64,000 nt of DNA from Membranihabitans maritimus (GCF_021729145.1 NZ_JAJSLW010000013.1:62001-126000); one strand, 5' to 3'; counted from the first letter of the stretch, positions 36,239 to 46,840 are shown. Made by a program: numbers and translations. The notes: generated from the sequence alone by a model not told the origin.

Positions 36239-37843
36239 CTAATCCTGCTTCTTTATCCAGATAGATTTCATTTCACTCACTTCTATGAAATGAACCCTAA
36301 CACCACCTTTAATCCGGAGTCCGTCCTGTGATTTGTCTTTTTTGAGGCCTTCCGAAATATAAAGCTTGCCCCTGTCAATCCAGGTTTCTACCGAAGTCCG
36401 GTCAAGGAGGATTTCAATGTTAAATCTAAAGCTGCCGGGTTCTTCACAAGTGAAAGGAACCCCATTAAATTGATTGAAACTACCGTCATATTTAATCACT
36501 GTATTCCCTCTAAAATTGATCGCCAATCGCAGCCCGTGCCGAATCTCCACATCCATTTTGACATGCAGCAGGTCGGTTTCTATTGTACTTAGCTTTTCAT
36601 TGACCTCCTGCTCTGTAAGATGCTCCCATCGGTGCTTTTTATCGTGCAAATTTTCAATTTCGCCGACGGGTTCACTAAACAGACGAATGCCTTCCGAAGT
36701 AGTACGCAAGGAGAGTTCACAGGGGAAAAGCATCATCTGGTTAAACGACGTCCCTCTCTGTTCAATACGGCCCCAGCCGATCTGTATCCTTCGACCATCG
36801 GGGGTATTGTTAAAAGTTTGAGCAGCGTACTGACTACCCCATGAATAAAAATATTTCCCTCTTTCGGGAGTGAATGTTTCCCCGTCAAATGTCCCGACCA
36901 TATAAGTCCCTGAGGCCCCGTACATCACCCATTTCTTGTTATTTTCATCGCCGTCGACCGCCAGTTCAAACAGTTCCGGGCATTCGTAAAACCCTTTTAC
37001 TTTACTCCTGTATTCCCAGTTTTTCAGGTCCCTGGAATTATAGATAGCAAAAAAATTGTCCTCATACAACACCATCACCCAGGTTTGGGTAGGTTCATAC
37101 CAGAATACTTTCGGGTCACGGTCGGGACCCAGAATCGGATTGCCTTCATACTTGGTAAAAGTTCGCCCTTTGTCCGTGCTGTAGGCCACATTCTGGGTCA
37201 TTTTTTCCCCGGCGGCGGTATAGAATGCTACTAATGTGTTTTTGCCCCAACCGGCCGAATTATCCTTATCAATAACTGCAGAACCGGAAAACATGGTCCC
37301 CAAGTCATCCGGATAAAGGGCATCATCCAATTCGTTCCAATGGAGCAGATCCGTACTCACCGCATGTCCCCAATGCATGTTTCCCCAACGAATTTCATAA
37401 GGATTATGCTGGTAGAAAAGATGGTATTCTCCGTCGTGATATACCATCCCGTTGGGATCGTTATTCCAGCCTCTTCGGGTGGTAAAATGCAATTGGGGTC
37501 GCTTACTTTCCCGGTACAGGCTATCTTCTCCTGCAAATTTGTCTGACTGGTAAATTTTTTCTATACCGTTCACTTTTTCGGAGAAGGTCAGGGTAAGCTT
37601 CTTCCCTTTCCAGGCCGATACATCTTTAAATACCCAGTAATCGGGTTCCCCATCCGCTATTCGGATATCAGAATATGTCAGTGTATCCTGCCCCAGAATA
37701 AAATAAACTTTCTGCCGATCCTGCTGCATATCCACGGGAATATTCAAATACTGCTTTTCCAACCGGAATTCTCTAATGGATTCCTGGCTGAAGAGCTGGA
37801 TTGACAATAATGTCAGAAGAACTATAAATAGAAAATTTTTCAT
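36239..37843 (-). CDS. Glycoside hydrolase family 32 (fructan beta-fructosidase type)
   Basis: A 534-residue secreted hydrolase cleaving beta-fructosidic bonds (levan, inulin or sucrose-like ends). After a signal peptide (1-20) and a short beta domain, the five-blade propeller starts near 117. The catalytic triad is present: nucleophile Asp129 in WNNDPNG, Asp243 in RDPK as transition-state stabiliser and acid/base Glu287 in YECPEL. The C-terminal beta-sandwich ends with EVSEMKSIWI. It is the last enzyme gene of locus B and is distinct in its C-terminal part from the decayed GH32 remnant at 44,400-44,900. Confidence 0.95.
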   Translation of the reverse strand: MKNFLFIVLLTLLSIQLFSQESIREFRLEKQYLNIPVDMQQDRQKVYFILGQDTLTYSDIRIADGEPDYWVFKDVSAWKGKKLTLTFSEKVNGIEKIYQSDKFAGEDSLYRESKRPQLHFTTRRGWNNDPNGMVYHDGEYHLFYQHNPYEIRWGNMHWGHAVSTDLLHWNELDDALYPDDLGTMFSGSAVIDKDNSAGWGKNTLVAFYTAAGEKMTQNVAYSTDKGRTFTKYEGNPILGPDRDPKVFWYEPTQTWVMVLYEDNFFAIYNSRDLKNWEYRSKVKGFYECPELFELAVDGDENNKKWVMYGASGTYMVGTFDGETFTPERGKYFYSWGSQYAAQTFNNTPDGRRIQIGWGRIEQRGTSFNQMMLFPCELSLRTTSEGIRLFSEPVGEIENLHDKKHRWEHLTEQEVNEKLSTIETDLLHVKMDVEIRHGLRLAINFRGNTVIKYDGSFNQFNGVPFTCEEPGSFRFNIEILLDRTSVETWIDRGKLYISEGLKKDKSQDGLRIKGGVRVHFIEVSEMKSIWIKKQD

Positions 37844-37858
37844 CCCAATTATTTTTGA

Positions 37859-39772
37859 TTAGTTTTCCCTCTCTGTTATCGGTAAAATTCTAACAGCCTG
37901 TCCGCCCTGTGCCGTCAGATTAATCTTAAGTGTAGTATCTGTATTCACTACAATCCGTTTAATCCCGACCTGGGTGCGGGTATCAATTGTGTGGTCATCA
38001 TAATAGATGTATGCGATATATTTCATGTCTTTCTCTAAAAAATCCAGGGGCACTTTAAAAATCCTTTCTTTTCCACTGTTCATGCTCCCAATAAACCATT
38101 CCTTACCCGAACGACGCGCAATTACGGCGTATTTGCCGATACTACCATGTATGACTTTTGTATCATCCCACACCGTTGGTACGGCATCGAAGAATTCCAG
38201 TTCCGGTACGTCTCGAATAATATTTTCCTGACCTCCCGCCCCTCCTTTTTTGCGGGGAGAATTCTCGGGTCTGTCATACCAATAAAGATATTGCCATGGG
38301 CTATATAGACAGATAGTTTTTGCAAGTTGATAGGCGTGTGTGGCATTTTCATCTACCCGGCTATCGAAATAACAAATGGTGTTATCTCCTGCTCCGGAGA
38401 GCATTCGGGTAAAAAGAGTGGTTAAGGTAAGACTATTCGGAGGGCTTTCCTCATCACCCCTAATTCCTTCTTGTGTCATAAGATTCGGGTAGGTCCTCGA
38501 AAATCCCGTGGGACGATAATCATCATGGATATCAACCATGAGCCCATATTTTGCTGCCTTGCGCACAGCCTCATGCAACCAGGTGGTCCATTCCTGTGCT
38601 CCCACACGTACAAAGCCAAATTTAACGCCTTTGACACCCCACTTACTGTAAAGTGGTAATATTTCGTCAAGCTGATTTTCCAGTGCACGCCGGTTTACAT
38701 AGAGAATAATACCGATATCGCGCTTATCCGCATATTCGATAACTTCATGCAAATCGAGAGGGCCCAGGTATCGTTTAGGATCAACCATGACTGTGGTTGC
38801 GTCCGATTCTTCGCTGTATTCATGTCCATACCAACCCGCATCAAAATGAACGTATTGCAGATTGTGCTTAACAGCGAAATCGATACAGGCTTTTCCACCC
38901 ACTGTTGTCAGTGTCATTTCACGTATAACCTTCCCGGGCTTTATCCATGAAACGTCCTCCAATGCACAAGGTTCGTTCAGGTTTAGAATGATATCATTGT
39001 TTTCCAGAAGCTTTCCGGGACTTTCACCTAACATAACCACTCTCCAGGGTGTAGTGAGTGGCAGATCGGAACGAACAGGGCTATCTAAATCACTGACTAT
39101 TAAATGAGATTTTTCTTCCAAACTTGTTAGCTTCATACGGGCATAGTCTACCAGAGCTGCCTCTCCCAGGACAACATAGGTAGAGCTATCGATTTTAAGC
39201 GTCAGCGGACGTTCTATCCCAGCACCCATAGTGCTGATCTTTTCTCGACTATAAGGCCCCTGTGCTTTAAGCGTACACCAGGCAAAATGATCGCCGAGAA
39301 ACCGGAATTCCGTATTTTCACGTTTTATATTTACTTTTTCCGACCTGGCATCTCCCTGGTGGATGGTATATCGCAAGGCCACACCTGCGTCATAGCAGCG
39401 AAAGATTAAATTCAATTTATATCCTAAATGCTTATGATATAAGTTGATTTCAAGCTGATTATATTCATTTTTGACAATAGATCGCTCTCCGTAAATCGGT
39501 TCCCAGGAACCGGAATAACTTGAGCTCCGGGTAGACAAGATTCGAAAATTGTCTTTTAAATCGCCTTCTTCCAGCTCAAAGCCAATGTATGAATCGTCGA
39601 TAATACGCTTACCTTGAAAAGTAACATTGTAGACAGGAACATTATCTAATTCAAGTCCGCTTTCCAACCCAAAAGACACAATAATCCGACCGTTGGGTGA
39701 TTCGACTATCGCCCCGGCTCCAATCATAAAAAACCCCAGCATAGAAAAAATAAATAGTACTGCCTTTTTCAT
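37859..39772 (-). CDS. Glycoside hydrolase family 97 with unusual active-site residues
   Basis: A 637-residue exported GH97. The N-terminal supersandwich domain (about 24-270, VESPNGRIIVSFGL), the barrel (280-540, VHFDAGWYG, PTGFSRTYPNLMT) and the C-terminal GH97 domain (EWFIGSMN) are all present. GH97 splits into inverting alpha-glucosidases (SusB type, HEATRPTG motif) and retaining alpha-galactosidases (KIDFMDRD with nucleophile Asp). Here the nucleophile position is Gly386 (KFGF) and the SusB base position is Asp417 (HDDYRPTG), so it matches neither group exactly. It should act on an alpha-hexoside, but sugar and mechanism are open. Confidence 0.9.
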   Translation of the reverse strand: MKKAVLFIFSMLGFFMIGAGAIVESPNGRIIVSFGLESGLELDNVPVYNVTFQGKRIIDDSYIGFELEEGDLKDNFRILSTRSSSYSGSWEPIYGERSIVKNEYNQLEINLYHKHLGYKLNLIFRCYDAGVALRYTIHQGDARSEKVNIKRENTEFRFLGDHFAWCTLKAQGPYSREKISTMGAGIERPLTLKIDSSTYVVLGEAALVDYARMKLTSLEEKSHLIVSDLDSPVRSDLPLTTPWRVVMLGESPGKLLENNDIILNLNEPCALEDVSWIKPGKVIREMTLTTVGGKACIDFAVKHNLQYVHFDAGWYGHEYSEESDATTVMVDPKRYLGPLDLHEVIEYADKRDIGIILYVNRRALENQLDEILPLYSKWGVKGVKFGFVRVGAQEWTTWLHEAVRKAAKYGLMVDIHDDYRPTGFSRTYPNLMTQEGIRGDEESPPNSLTLTTLFTRMLSGAGDNTICYFDSRVDENATHAYQLAKTICLYSPWQYLYWYDRPENSPRKKGGAGGQENIIRDVPELEFFDAVPTVWDDTKVIHGSIGKYAVIARRSGKEWFIGSMNSGKERIFKVPLDFLEKDMKYIAYIYYDDHTIDTRTQVGIKRIVVNTDTTLKINLTAQGGQAVRILPITEREN

Positions 39773-39864
39773 AGTAATTTTTTCGGTTTTGAATTCAAAT
39801 CATCAATTTTTTACAAAATACGGATGACTAGTGTACCATCCACTTTCAACATAATCAACCAGGG

Positions 39865-42453
39865 TTACTCTCTGTCCAACCATATCTCTTCTCCCACTTG
39901 AGTATTCAAATAATAGGTATACTCCTTTCCCGTTTGAAATTCCGGCAACTTTGCTTCCGAATGATTTAAATGACCTCCCGAACCCATTGGTTGTAAAAAT
40001 GCATTCTCCTTTGCTTCCTTTATGATGTTTCCACCTTCTATTTTCAAAGGCACCGGGCTTTTAACGGGCAGTATACCACCCCGGTCGCTACGGATCACTG
40101 CTGTAGTCATTTCATGGTCATCCCATGTCACATCCACTTCAAATCCTCCGCGCGCACGTAATCCACTTACCTTTCCGTGCTCCCATTTACGGGGTAGTGC
40201 GGGCAATAGATGGACATATCCGTCATGGGACTGCAACAACATCTCCGCTACCCCTGCCGTAGCCCCAAAATTACCGTCTATCTGAAACGGCGGATGGGCA
40301 TCAAACATATTCGGATAACTGCCCGAACCGCTAAACCGGTCGTCGTCCTCTTTTACCAATTTGATTAACCTGGAAAGTATTTCCAGGGATTTGTCACCGT
40401 CATACATCCGCGCCCACATATTCACCTTCCACCCCATGGACCAACCGGTCGCCTGGTCACCGCGCCGTTCCAACACCCGCTTCACGGCTTTCGTTAATTC
40501 CTTGTCCTTAGCCGGGGTGATTTGATTACCGGGGTGAAACGGATATAAGTGGGAAATATGACGGTGGTGAATATCCCGGTCTTCAAAATCAAATTGCCAT
40601 TCCTGCAACTGACCGTGTTTCCCGATCTGATACGGCAATAATTGCTCTAACTTCTCTGCAATTTCTTCAGCTATCGGATCTTCCATTTCCAGTATTTTCA
40701 ATGCCTTTAAAAACCGGGTAAAACTCTCCCGGATCAAAGCCATATCCATCGTAGGCCCCGGGCTCTGGGAAGAAGATTGCTCTTCACCGTATACAAACCA
40801 CTGTTCCGGGGAGTGCCCTACAGGTGTCACTAAATATCCTTCATCGTTAGCAACCAACCAATCCTTATAAAACAAAACCGCCCCTTTCAATAGTGGAAAC
40901 ACTTCCTCTTTCAGAAAATATTTATCACCGGTATACAGGTAGTGTTCCCAAAAATGGCTGGTCAACCACCCCGCTGCCATCGGCCAAAAGGAACAGGGAC
41001 ACCTATCTACCGGGTCTGCCTGTCGCCATATACTCATATTGTGATTGGCCGTCCATCCCTGTAAACCAAACATATGCCGGGCCGTAGACTTCCCGTTAAC
41101 GGCCAATTCCTTTATCGCATCAAACAAAGGTTGATGACATTCGGACAAATTGGTCAATTCGGCCGGCCAATAGTTCATTTCTAAGTTGATATTCATGGTA
41201 TAGGCACTCGCCCAGGGCGGAATGATCTTTTCATTCCAGATACCCTGCAAATTCAAGGGTTGTCCACCCGGACGCGATCCGGATATCATCAGGTAACGCC
41301 CGTATTGAAAAAACAAGGTCACCAAATCTTCATCACCCCCTTCCGCGTATTTTATGATCCGCTCATCCGTGGGAAGGGTTGATTGTACAGTAGGCTGATT
41401 TAATGAAAGCTGTACCCGGTCAAATAAAGCCCGATAGTCGGAGATATGGTGGTTCTTTAGCTCATTATAGGAATACAACTCTCTATTTTCCAAATATTTC
41501 AGTATTCGTTTTCCGGGTAATTGCGGGTAATCAGAAGGGCTTGTGTCAAAACCATTATAGCTTGTAGCTGCAGCCACGTAAAGGGTAAGTGTTTTCACAC
41601 CTTCCATTACTATTTTTCCTCTGTTAATTTTCACACTTCCCCCCTCATTTTCATATCGCACCCGGGTCTGGAAATACATACCCAATCCGTCTACCTCATC
41701 TCCGTACAAAATTGGTTTGGCGAAAGGTTTTCGGGAGCCGTCGGCATTGTATATTTCCGGGTATTTGTGCTGGTCACCCAGATTCTCCACGGTTTCCAGG
41801 GTTCTTCGCAGGGCCAATCCCGGTGCCTGTCCATCCAGAATTAGGTCTTCTTCCTGAGACGAAATACGCATCGTGGGACTATGGGGCGTCGAAAGGGATA
41901 TATTCCCGTCAATGGTCCCCGGGCCTTCTGCGGTTATCCTGATCGCAATGATATGGTCGGGATAACTGGCAAAAATTTCACGACGATATCGGGTATTCCC
42001 CACAGAATACGTTACACCGGCAATGGCATTGGAAAGATCCAAAAACCGCCTATAATCCCCTATCTGTCCGTCGTGTTGCAGATCCAACCAAAGATCACTC
42101 ATAGGCTGGTAACATTCCTGGGCCCTTCCGAGCCAGTTGTCCCGAATCATATTCTCCGCTTCCGAATACTTCCTCTCCTCCAAAAGCTGCATCATCTCTT
42201 TATACTTCCTTCGTACGTTGATTCCGGTAGTATTGGTATGGGGGTCTCCGGAATACAGGGTAGATTCGTTCAACTGAATGCGTTCTTTTTCAGGATCTCC
42301 AAATATCATGGCCCCCATATATGCATTTCCTATGGGAAGTGCTTCGGTCCAGGCCTCAGCCGGAGCGGTATAATACAATTCCAAATCCCTTTCCTGGGAA
42401 AACACCTGAAAGCTGAAAGCCGTAAATAAAAATACATGTACTATATGTTGCAT
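39865..42453 (-). CDS. Glycoside hydrolase family 95 (alpha-L-fucosidase / alpha-L-galactosidase)
   Basis: An 862-residue secreted inverting hydrolase. After a signal peptide ending near SFQVFSQ come the N-terminal domain ([31 protein letters not shown]), and the (alpha/alpha)6 barrel with [28 protein letters not shown] and [11 protein letters not shown]. These are the standard GH95 landmarks and include the Asn-rich and acidic catalytic region. Members cleave alpha-1,2-L-fucose or L-galactose; the sugar cannot be told from sequence alone. Two 60-base lines inside the gene are 53% and 62% G+C by hand count, above the regional level. Confidence 0.95.
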   Translation of the reverse strand: MQHIVHVFLFTAFSFQVFSQERDLELYYTAPAEAWTEALPIGNAYMGAMIFGDPEKERIQLNESTLYSGDPHTNTTGINVRRKYKEMMQLLEERKYSEAENMIRDNWLGRAQECYQPMSDLWLDLQHDGQIGDYRRFLDLSNAIAGVTYSVGNTRYRREIFASYPDHIIAIRITAEGPGTIDGNISLSTPHSPTMRISSQEEDLILDGQAPGLALRRTLETVENLGDQHKYPEIYNADGSRKPFAKPILYGDEVDGLGMYFQTRVRYENEGGSVKINRGKIVMEGVKTLTLYVAAATSYNGFDTSPSDYPQLPGKRILKYLENRELYSYNELKNHHISDYRALFDRVQLSLNQPTVQSTLPTDERIIKYAEGGDEDLVTLFFQYGRYLMISGSRPGGQPLNLQGIWNEKIIPPWASAYTMNINLEMNYWPAELTNLSECHQPLFDAIKELAVNGKSTARHMFGLQGWTANHNMSIWRQADPVDRCPCSFWPMAAGWLTSHFWEHYLYTGDKYFLKEEVFPLLKGAVLFYKDWLVANDEGYLVTPVGHSPEQWFVYGEEQSSSQSPGPTMDMALIRESFTRFLKALKILEMEDPIAEEIAEKLEQLLPYQIGKHGQLQEWQFDFEDRDIHHRHISHLYPFHPGNQITPAKDKELTKAVKRVLERRGDQATGWSMGWKVNMWARMYDGDKSLEILSRLIKLVKEDDDRFSGSGSYPNMFDAHPPFQIDGNFGATAGVAEMLLQSHDGYVHLLPALPRKWEHGKVSGLRARGGFEVDVTWDDHEMTTAVIRSDRGGILPVKSPVPLKIEGGNIIKEAKENAFLQPMGSGGHLNHSEAKLPEFQTGKEYTYYLNTQVGEEIWLDRE

Positions 42454-42521
42454 ATCTAATCCATTCTAAAACAAATAATATTTCTTATCATTCCTATACC
42501 ATTGAAAGCTAAGTGCGACTT

Positions 42522-44044
42522 CTAAGGCCTGGCATACCAGTAAACGCAAGAAGCAAAATGAGCATCTTTCGGCGAACTATTTTGACTAAAGGTATAAATC
42601 CATTCCCAGTTAAACCGAATCGACTTTTGGAAGGTCATCGGTTCGTTCCAAAACAGTTTGACATTAACTTCTTTGAAATTCTCGCTACCGCCACTGGTCA
42701 TCGGAGCGGACAGGGGTTTATGCCCCCATGCCATATCGAAAAGATCCTCATGACCTGTACCATTCCAACTGTTGTCGAGAAAAGTGCGCTCGTCATCAAT
42801 GAAGACATGTTCATCAAGTTCTGGCTGACATTTAAAGCGATCCATATAGGCCACTACATGTCCTGTACCTTTGATATCCAATGCGGTATAACCTTTATGA
42901 TAGAAAAAATCCTCTAACCGGAACTCGGGCTCATCCACCCGCCCCCCTTTAGGAAAAAATCCCTCATTCCTGTAACTATTCAGATACAACACGTCTTCCG
43001 GTAGCGAAACATTCTCTTCGAATAGCACTTCAACATCACAAATGACTTCCTCAATAAATCCAGAAACCAATTGGATCGAGGCTTTTTCCCTGAATGGCAT
43101 AGGGATAAGACAAAAGCGCCAACCATCTTCCGACTGACCTATGGCCAGTGTACGATTTGCACGAGAACCAAATCCGTAGTCCAATGGAGAGACGATAGCC
43201 GGTTTCTGGCTATCATCCCAATAGATTTTGAGCGTAAGACCATCGACAGCAGAATCTTCTTTTACTTTCAAACGTATACCGCGAATGATTCCGGGCCCAC
43301 TGATTTTCGATACCATTACACTGGTATCCGAGCCTTTTTTTGCAGCAGGAACCGAAATGATTTTAGTTGTTTTCCTACAGTGTCGTAGACCATCACTGGA
43401 CATATTCATACCTTCCCACACTTCTACAGTCTTAGAGATTTCCGGCTCTAAGGCTTCCCAATTGGCGTCCAGGAACGATTCTAAGGGTTGCCCGGAAGAA
43501 TAGCTTTTGATATTTATATTCGTATACCTTGGCAAGGAAATCATATAACGGAATCGTTTCTTAAAGGGGATTGGAACATAGGATACGGCATATTGTCTAT
43601 TAATCTCACCAACTTCCTCTTCAATGGTCAACTTTTCAGAGCTATGTATCCGCCATCTTGATAAAGGCGGTGCAAATGGATAGTGGCCTTGGTCAAAAAA
43701 TTCATACGCCTTTCCATTATAAATGATTCTTCCATCCACCTCTACTCGGATATCCGCAAACTCGTTCTCTTGTGCAGTCCAAATACGAGTTACCACACCA
43801 GGTCCCTCATGATCAGCAATTACCCGCCACTCATCCTCGACATACAAACAATCCAACCTATCAGGATTTTCCCCTTTACGACTAAAGCCGGAATACTGTT
43901 TAAGTAAATGATTTTGTGGGTAATAAAGGTGCTCAGCCGACCTCATGCGTTTCAACTCACTCGAAACATTGATTGTATCATTTGCAAAAACACCACCATT
44001 AATTAGCAAGCAAAACAATTGCAAAAAAAAGTTTTATTTATCAT
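42522..44044 (-). CDS. GH172 / DUF2961 hydrolase with frameshifted signal peptide
   Basis: About 500 residues of DUF2961, a family now including GH172 enzymes acting on alpha-D-fructofuranosides and alpha-D-arabinofuranosides. Landmarks are EGPGVVTRIWTA, YVPIPFKKRF, DYGFG and GTGHEDLF. As sequenced the frame can begin only at a TTG (44024), giving a signal peptide without its basic start. Upstream, ATG at 44044 reads MINKTFF and then a run of eight T (minus strand); with nine T the frame would continue into LQLFCLLINGGVFA, a perfect signal peptide. So the gene is either phase-variable, recently frameshifted or affected by a sequencing error. The mature domain is intact. Confidence 0.88.
44023..44030 (-). 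repeat. Homopolymer T8 tract (A8 on plus strand) in GH172 signal peptide
   Basis: Eight identical bases between the ATG at 44044 and the rest of the signal-peptide code. One additional base would restore a continuous frame. Such tracts change length by slipped-strand replication and can switch genes on and off. Confidence 0.6.
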
Positions 44045-44358
44045 AATAATTTAATTACATAAAGTTAATTATACAAACTAATTCGATAAGTCAATAAATT
44101 AATATTATGTGTGAATAGTGTCATATTCCACTAGTGATCTGTTGTAGAATTTTTTACGTTTAAAGTGTCAACCACTTGCTGTGAAAGACACTGGGCTGGG
44201 AGAGTGGTTGACACTTTGAATTTTAGCAATTTAGGTGGCAGCCACCTTCCTCAGCTTCGCTCTTCTCCCGGCAGGTCGCGGCCACCAATTATATATAATA
44301 ATTTTTGAACCACATCAATAGTATAACTTATCTCCAAACATTTTTTTCATACCATTCA
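44045..44358. other. 314-base gap with perfect inverted repeat and GC-rich palindromes
   Basis: No gene. It contains a 15-base perfect inverted repeat (44162-44217) and, right after it, a GC-rich segment with the palindrome AGGTGGC-A-GCCACCT (44233-44247) and a second GCCACC at 44281-44286. The rest is AT-rich. The composition differs sharply from its surroundings, and the segment lies next to a decayed gene, so it may be debris of a mobile element. Confidence 0.5.
44162..44217. repeat. 15-bp perfect inverted repeat, possible mobile-element end or hairpin
   Basis: AAAGTGTCAACCACT (44162-44176) and its exact reverse complement (44203-44217) flank a 26-base loop. Ends of the TGTCAACC type occur at some insertion sequences, but no transposase is present. 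It could instead form a strong transcript hairpin. Confidence 0.55.
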
Positions 44359-44905
44359 TCAAGTGAGATCCCAAATATTTTTCACTTGCCAGAAATCCAG
44401 TGATATTAATTCACTTTCACCACGTCCCGAACAAATGAAAACTCCTTTACCGTCTTCCAAACCTAGATAAACTCGGACCGTAGCATATTGTTTTTCATTT
44501 ACATATACCACCACAACACTGTTATCTATTAATATTCTCAATCTTATGATCTCAACATCTTCCAAAGTCAGAGGAGTATTTTCAACCGATATTTTCCAAA
44601 CGTCCGAAAGAATAGATGGATGATCCATGTTAATAGAAATTACATTATTGCAGCCCCAGAAGCTTGTGTTATTATAGAAATTGATTAAGGTACATTCCTG
44701 CCTATCGGGAGAACATAAAACGTTCAATTCAATATCCTAGACATCTTTAGGGTAAATCTCAATTATTATTTCAATATCATTACCGATTATACTATCAAAA
44801 ACAATTTCTTTGTTGGTCGAAAGTGATATTCTTCCGGCAGATTTATGCTTATACCATAAGGAATCAATATCACCGACCGGCTCAATACTAAGTTCAACTT
44901 TACCT
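44359..44905 (-). pseudogene. Decayed GH32 gene (C-terminal part)
   Basis: The minus strand encodes the C-terminal beta-sandwich of a GH32 enzyme: LRILIDNSVVVVYVNEKQYA, VRVYLGLEDGKGVF and SLDFWQVKNIW match the canonical end of the family. A TAG at 44737-44739 interrupts the frame between YPKDV and DIELNVLCSPD. Upstream of it the same frame continues (EPVGDIDSLWYKHKSAGRIS) and then is lost by a frameshift near 44900; the propeller with its catalytic residues is gone. It is not derived from the intact GH32 at 36,239, whose C-terminus differs. It shows that locus B once had two GH32 genes. Confidence 0.75.
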
Positions 44906-45070
44906 TTACATGGGCAGGGACATTATTCTGATTCCAGCTTATGATATGCTTACCGTCATTAATATTAAAACATTAATTCTGCTTTCTGACCACGTGATGT
45001 AAGGTAGATCGTCAATTAGATTAAATTCAGAGGCATTTTGAATACAACCTCACACTTTAAAAATCTATAA

Positions 45071-46840
45071 TCACCATCCCGGATTCTGCTTTATATTCGG
45101 ATTTTGGGCAATCACACTATTGGCTATCGGAAATAGATAGTGTTTTTGAGGGTCAAATGTACGAGTCTCGAATTGCGAACCCTGGTAAACGTCGATGTAC
45201 TTTTTTCCATCCACCTCCGTGGTTTTAATATCGGCACCTGGATAAAGGGTTTCAATATCTCCTTCAATCCTCATACCAAGAACGCGATTTTCTAATTTTT
45301 CACCCATCCTCCAACGCATCAGGTCATCGTATCGGAATCCTTCATAAGCCAGTTCAATTCGACGCTCTCTTCGAATTTCGACTAATACTGCCGGTAGGTC
45401 ACTATCTGTATACTTGGGGTCCATTTCGACATCCATTGTCAGATGAGGCATACCCACTCTGTCCCTTAACTGGTTGATCGATTTATCTAAATCGTCCTGA
45501 GTAAGCGTACCCAATTCGGCTTTGGCTTCAGCAAAATTGAGAAAAACTTCACCTAAACGGAATAAAAATGCATCATTCTCTTCATTTCCAAACCCCTTCA
45601 ATAAATCCGAGACATCAAAATACTTGATCATTGTGTAACCAGTTGTTGTTTTAAAGGCACCTGTCATTCCAGGAAATCGGGGATAAGCACCTGTATTATA
45701 GTCTTTGAGAAGCAGGTATTTGTCACTATCTTCTGGATGCAGAGCAGTTTGCCTTAGGCGTGGATCTCGATTGCTAAAAACATCCCTTAAATCTTCATCT
45801 CCCTTATACATCGTTGAAAGTTGAATAGGTTTTCCATCAGTACATAGATAATCTTCAACTAAATCCTTAGTCAGTCCATGGGCTTTAGCTCTCTGATAAC
45901 CAACGTAGCGATGACCTAATACCCCCGTCAAATATTTTCTGTAAGCTATGGTTTCCGAGATAGATCCCAGGTCCAATTGACGGAAAAGATGATTGTAATC
46001 ATTCAATGGGTCCCCTGTCGAATACAGACTAAATGGTCCATCCGTCATAAGTTCTTCTGCAGCATTCGCTGCTTCCTGAAACCATTTATTGGCATCGCCA
46101 CCTAAATTATGGTATTTCTGGTAGGTGCCCTCGTAAAGTGCCAGACGAGCTTTTAGTGCCAATGCTACCCATCTGTCGAATCTCACCTCCTCACTAATAC
46201 TCCATTGAGGGGGAAGATGTTCTATAGCATAATTTATATCTTCCAAGACATGGCTCATCACCATTGACCTAGGATCTCTTGATGCATTCAGTTCCTCGGA
46301 ATTAGTTTCCAATGGCTTGGCAATCCATGGTACATCCCCAAAATGTTTAACTTTATCAAAATAGAACCATGCTCTAAACAACCGGGCTTCTCCGGCATAT
46401 TGACTCTTCACCTCTTCACTAATTGGTGTCTTGTCATAGTTATCCAAAAAAAAATTGATTCGTCTGAGCAACCCCCACTTCCAACCTCTATTATTAGGAT
46501 TGCTCGGCACAATATACTTACCTGTTGCGATTATCTGATACCGATCCAGATCCGGATCTTTTGGTGCTCCGTTATCCGACATACAGTCTTCCCATGGCAT
46601 CCCATAATACGCAGATGACCAAGCTGCACCGGAATAACCTAATAGAAAATAATACTGAGTATTATCCCCTGCTTCGTTGTAAATGCCATTGTTATAAATT
46701 TCCAATGAGGATTCCGAATTCCAATAAGTTTCATTATTCAGTTCCCCAAGTGGAATTCTATCCAAGAATTCATCATTACAAGCTGATGTAACAAGAGTGA
46801 CTAAAATAATTAAGCAAAAAATTGAAGGATTGATTTTCAT
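45071..46840 (-). CDS. SusD/RagB-family substrate-binding lipoprotein (locus B)
   Basis: A 589-residue surface lipoprotein. The signal sequence ends VTSACNDEF, so Cys21 is acylated; then DRIPLGELNNETYW, the TPR-like FRAWFYFDKVKHFGDVPWI and C-terminal LVEIRRERRIELAYEGFR and IKQNPGW, all diagnostic. It should present oligosaccharides to the SusC encoded 24 bases upstream in the transcript. With GH32 and GH172 in the same locus its ligand is most likely a fructan or another furanose-bearing glycan; this is inferred from context only. Confidence 0.95.
   Translation of the reverse strand: MKINPSIFCLIILVTLVTSACNDEFLDRIPLGELNNETYWNSESSLEIYNNGIYNEAGDNTQYYFLLGYSGAAWSSAYYGMPWEDCMSDNGAPKDPDLDRYQIIATGKYIVPSNPNNRGWKWGLLRRINFFLDNYDKTPISEEVKSQYAGEARLFRAWFYFDKVKHFGDVPWIAKPLETNSEELNASRDPRSMVMSHVLEDINYAIEHLPPQWSISEEVRFDRWVALALKARLALYEGTYQKYHNLGGDANKWFQEAANAAEELMTDGPFSLYSTGDPLNDYNHLFRQLDLGSISETIAYRKYLTGVLGHRYVGYQRAKAHGLTKDLVEDYLCTDGKPIQLSTMYKGDEDLRDVFSNRDPRLRQTALHPEDSDKYLLLKDYNTGAYPRFPGMTGAFKTTTGYTMIKYFDVSDLLKGFGNEENDAFLFRLGEVFLNFAEAKAELGTLTQDDLDKSINQLRDRVGMPHLTMDVEMDPKYTDSDLPAVLVEIRRERRIELAYEGFRYDDLMRWRMGEKLENRVLGMRIEGDIETLYPGADIKTTEVDGKKYIDVYQGSQFETRTFDPQKHYLFPIANSVIAQNPNIKQNPGW

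Noticed and set aside
41881-42429. Plus-strand frame of 182 codons opposite the GH95 gene
   Set aside because: Antisense shadow of a well-supported gene with higher G+C, which lengthens chance frames.
44740-45070. Possible separate small gene upstream of the 44,359 frame
   Set aside because: The translation is continuous with the GH32 remnant apart from a stop and a frameshift, so it is part of the pseudogene or non-coding.
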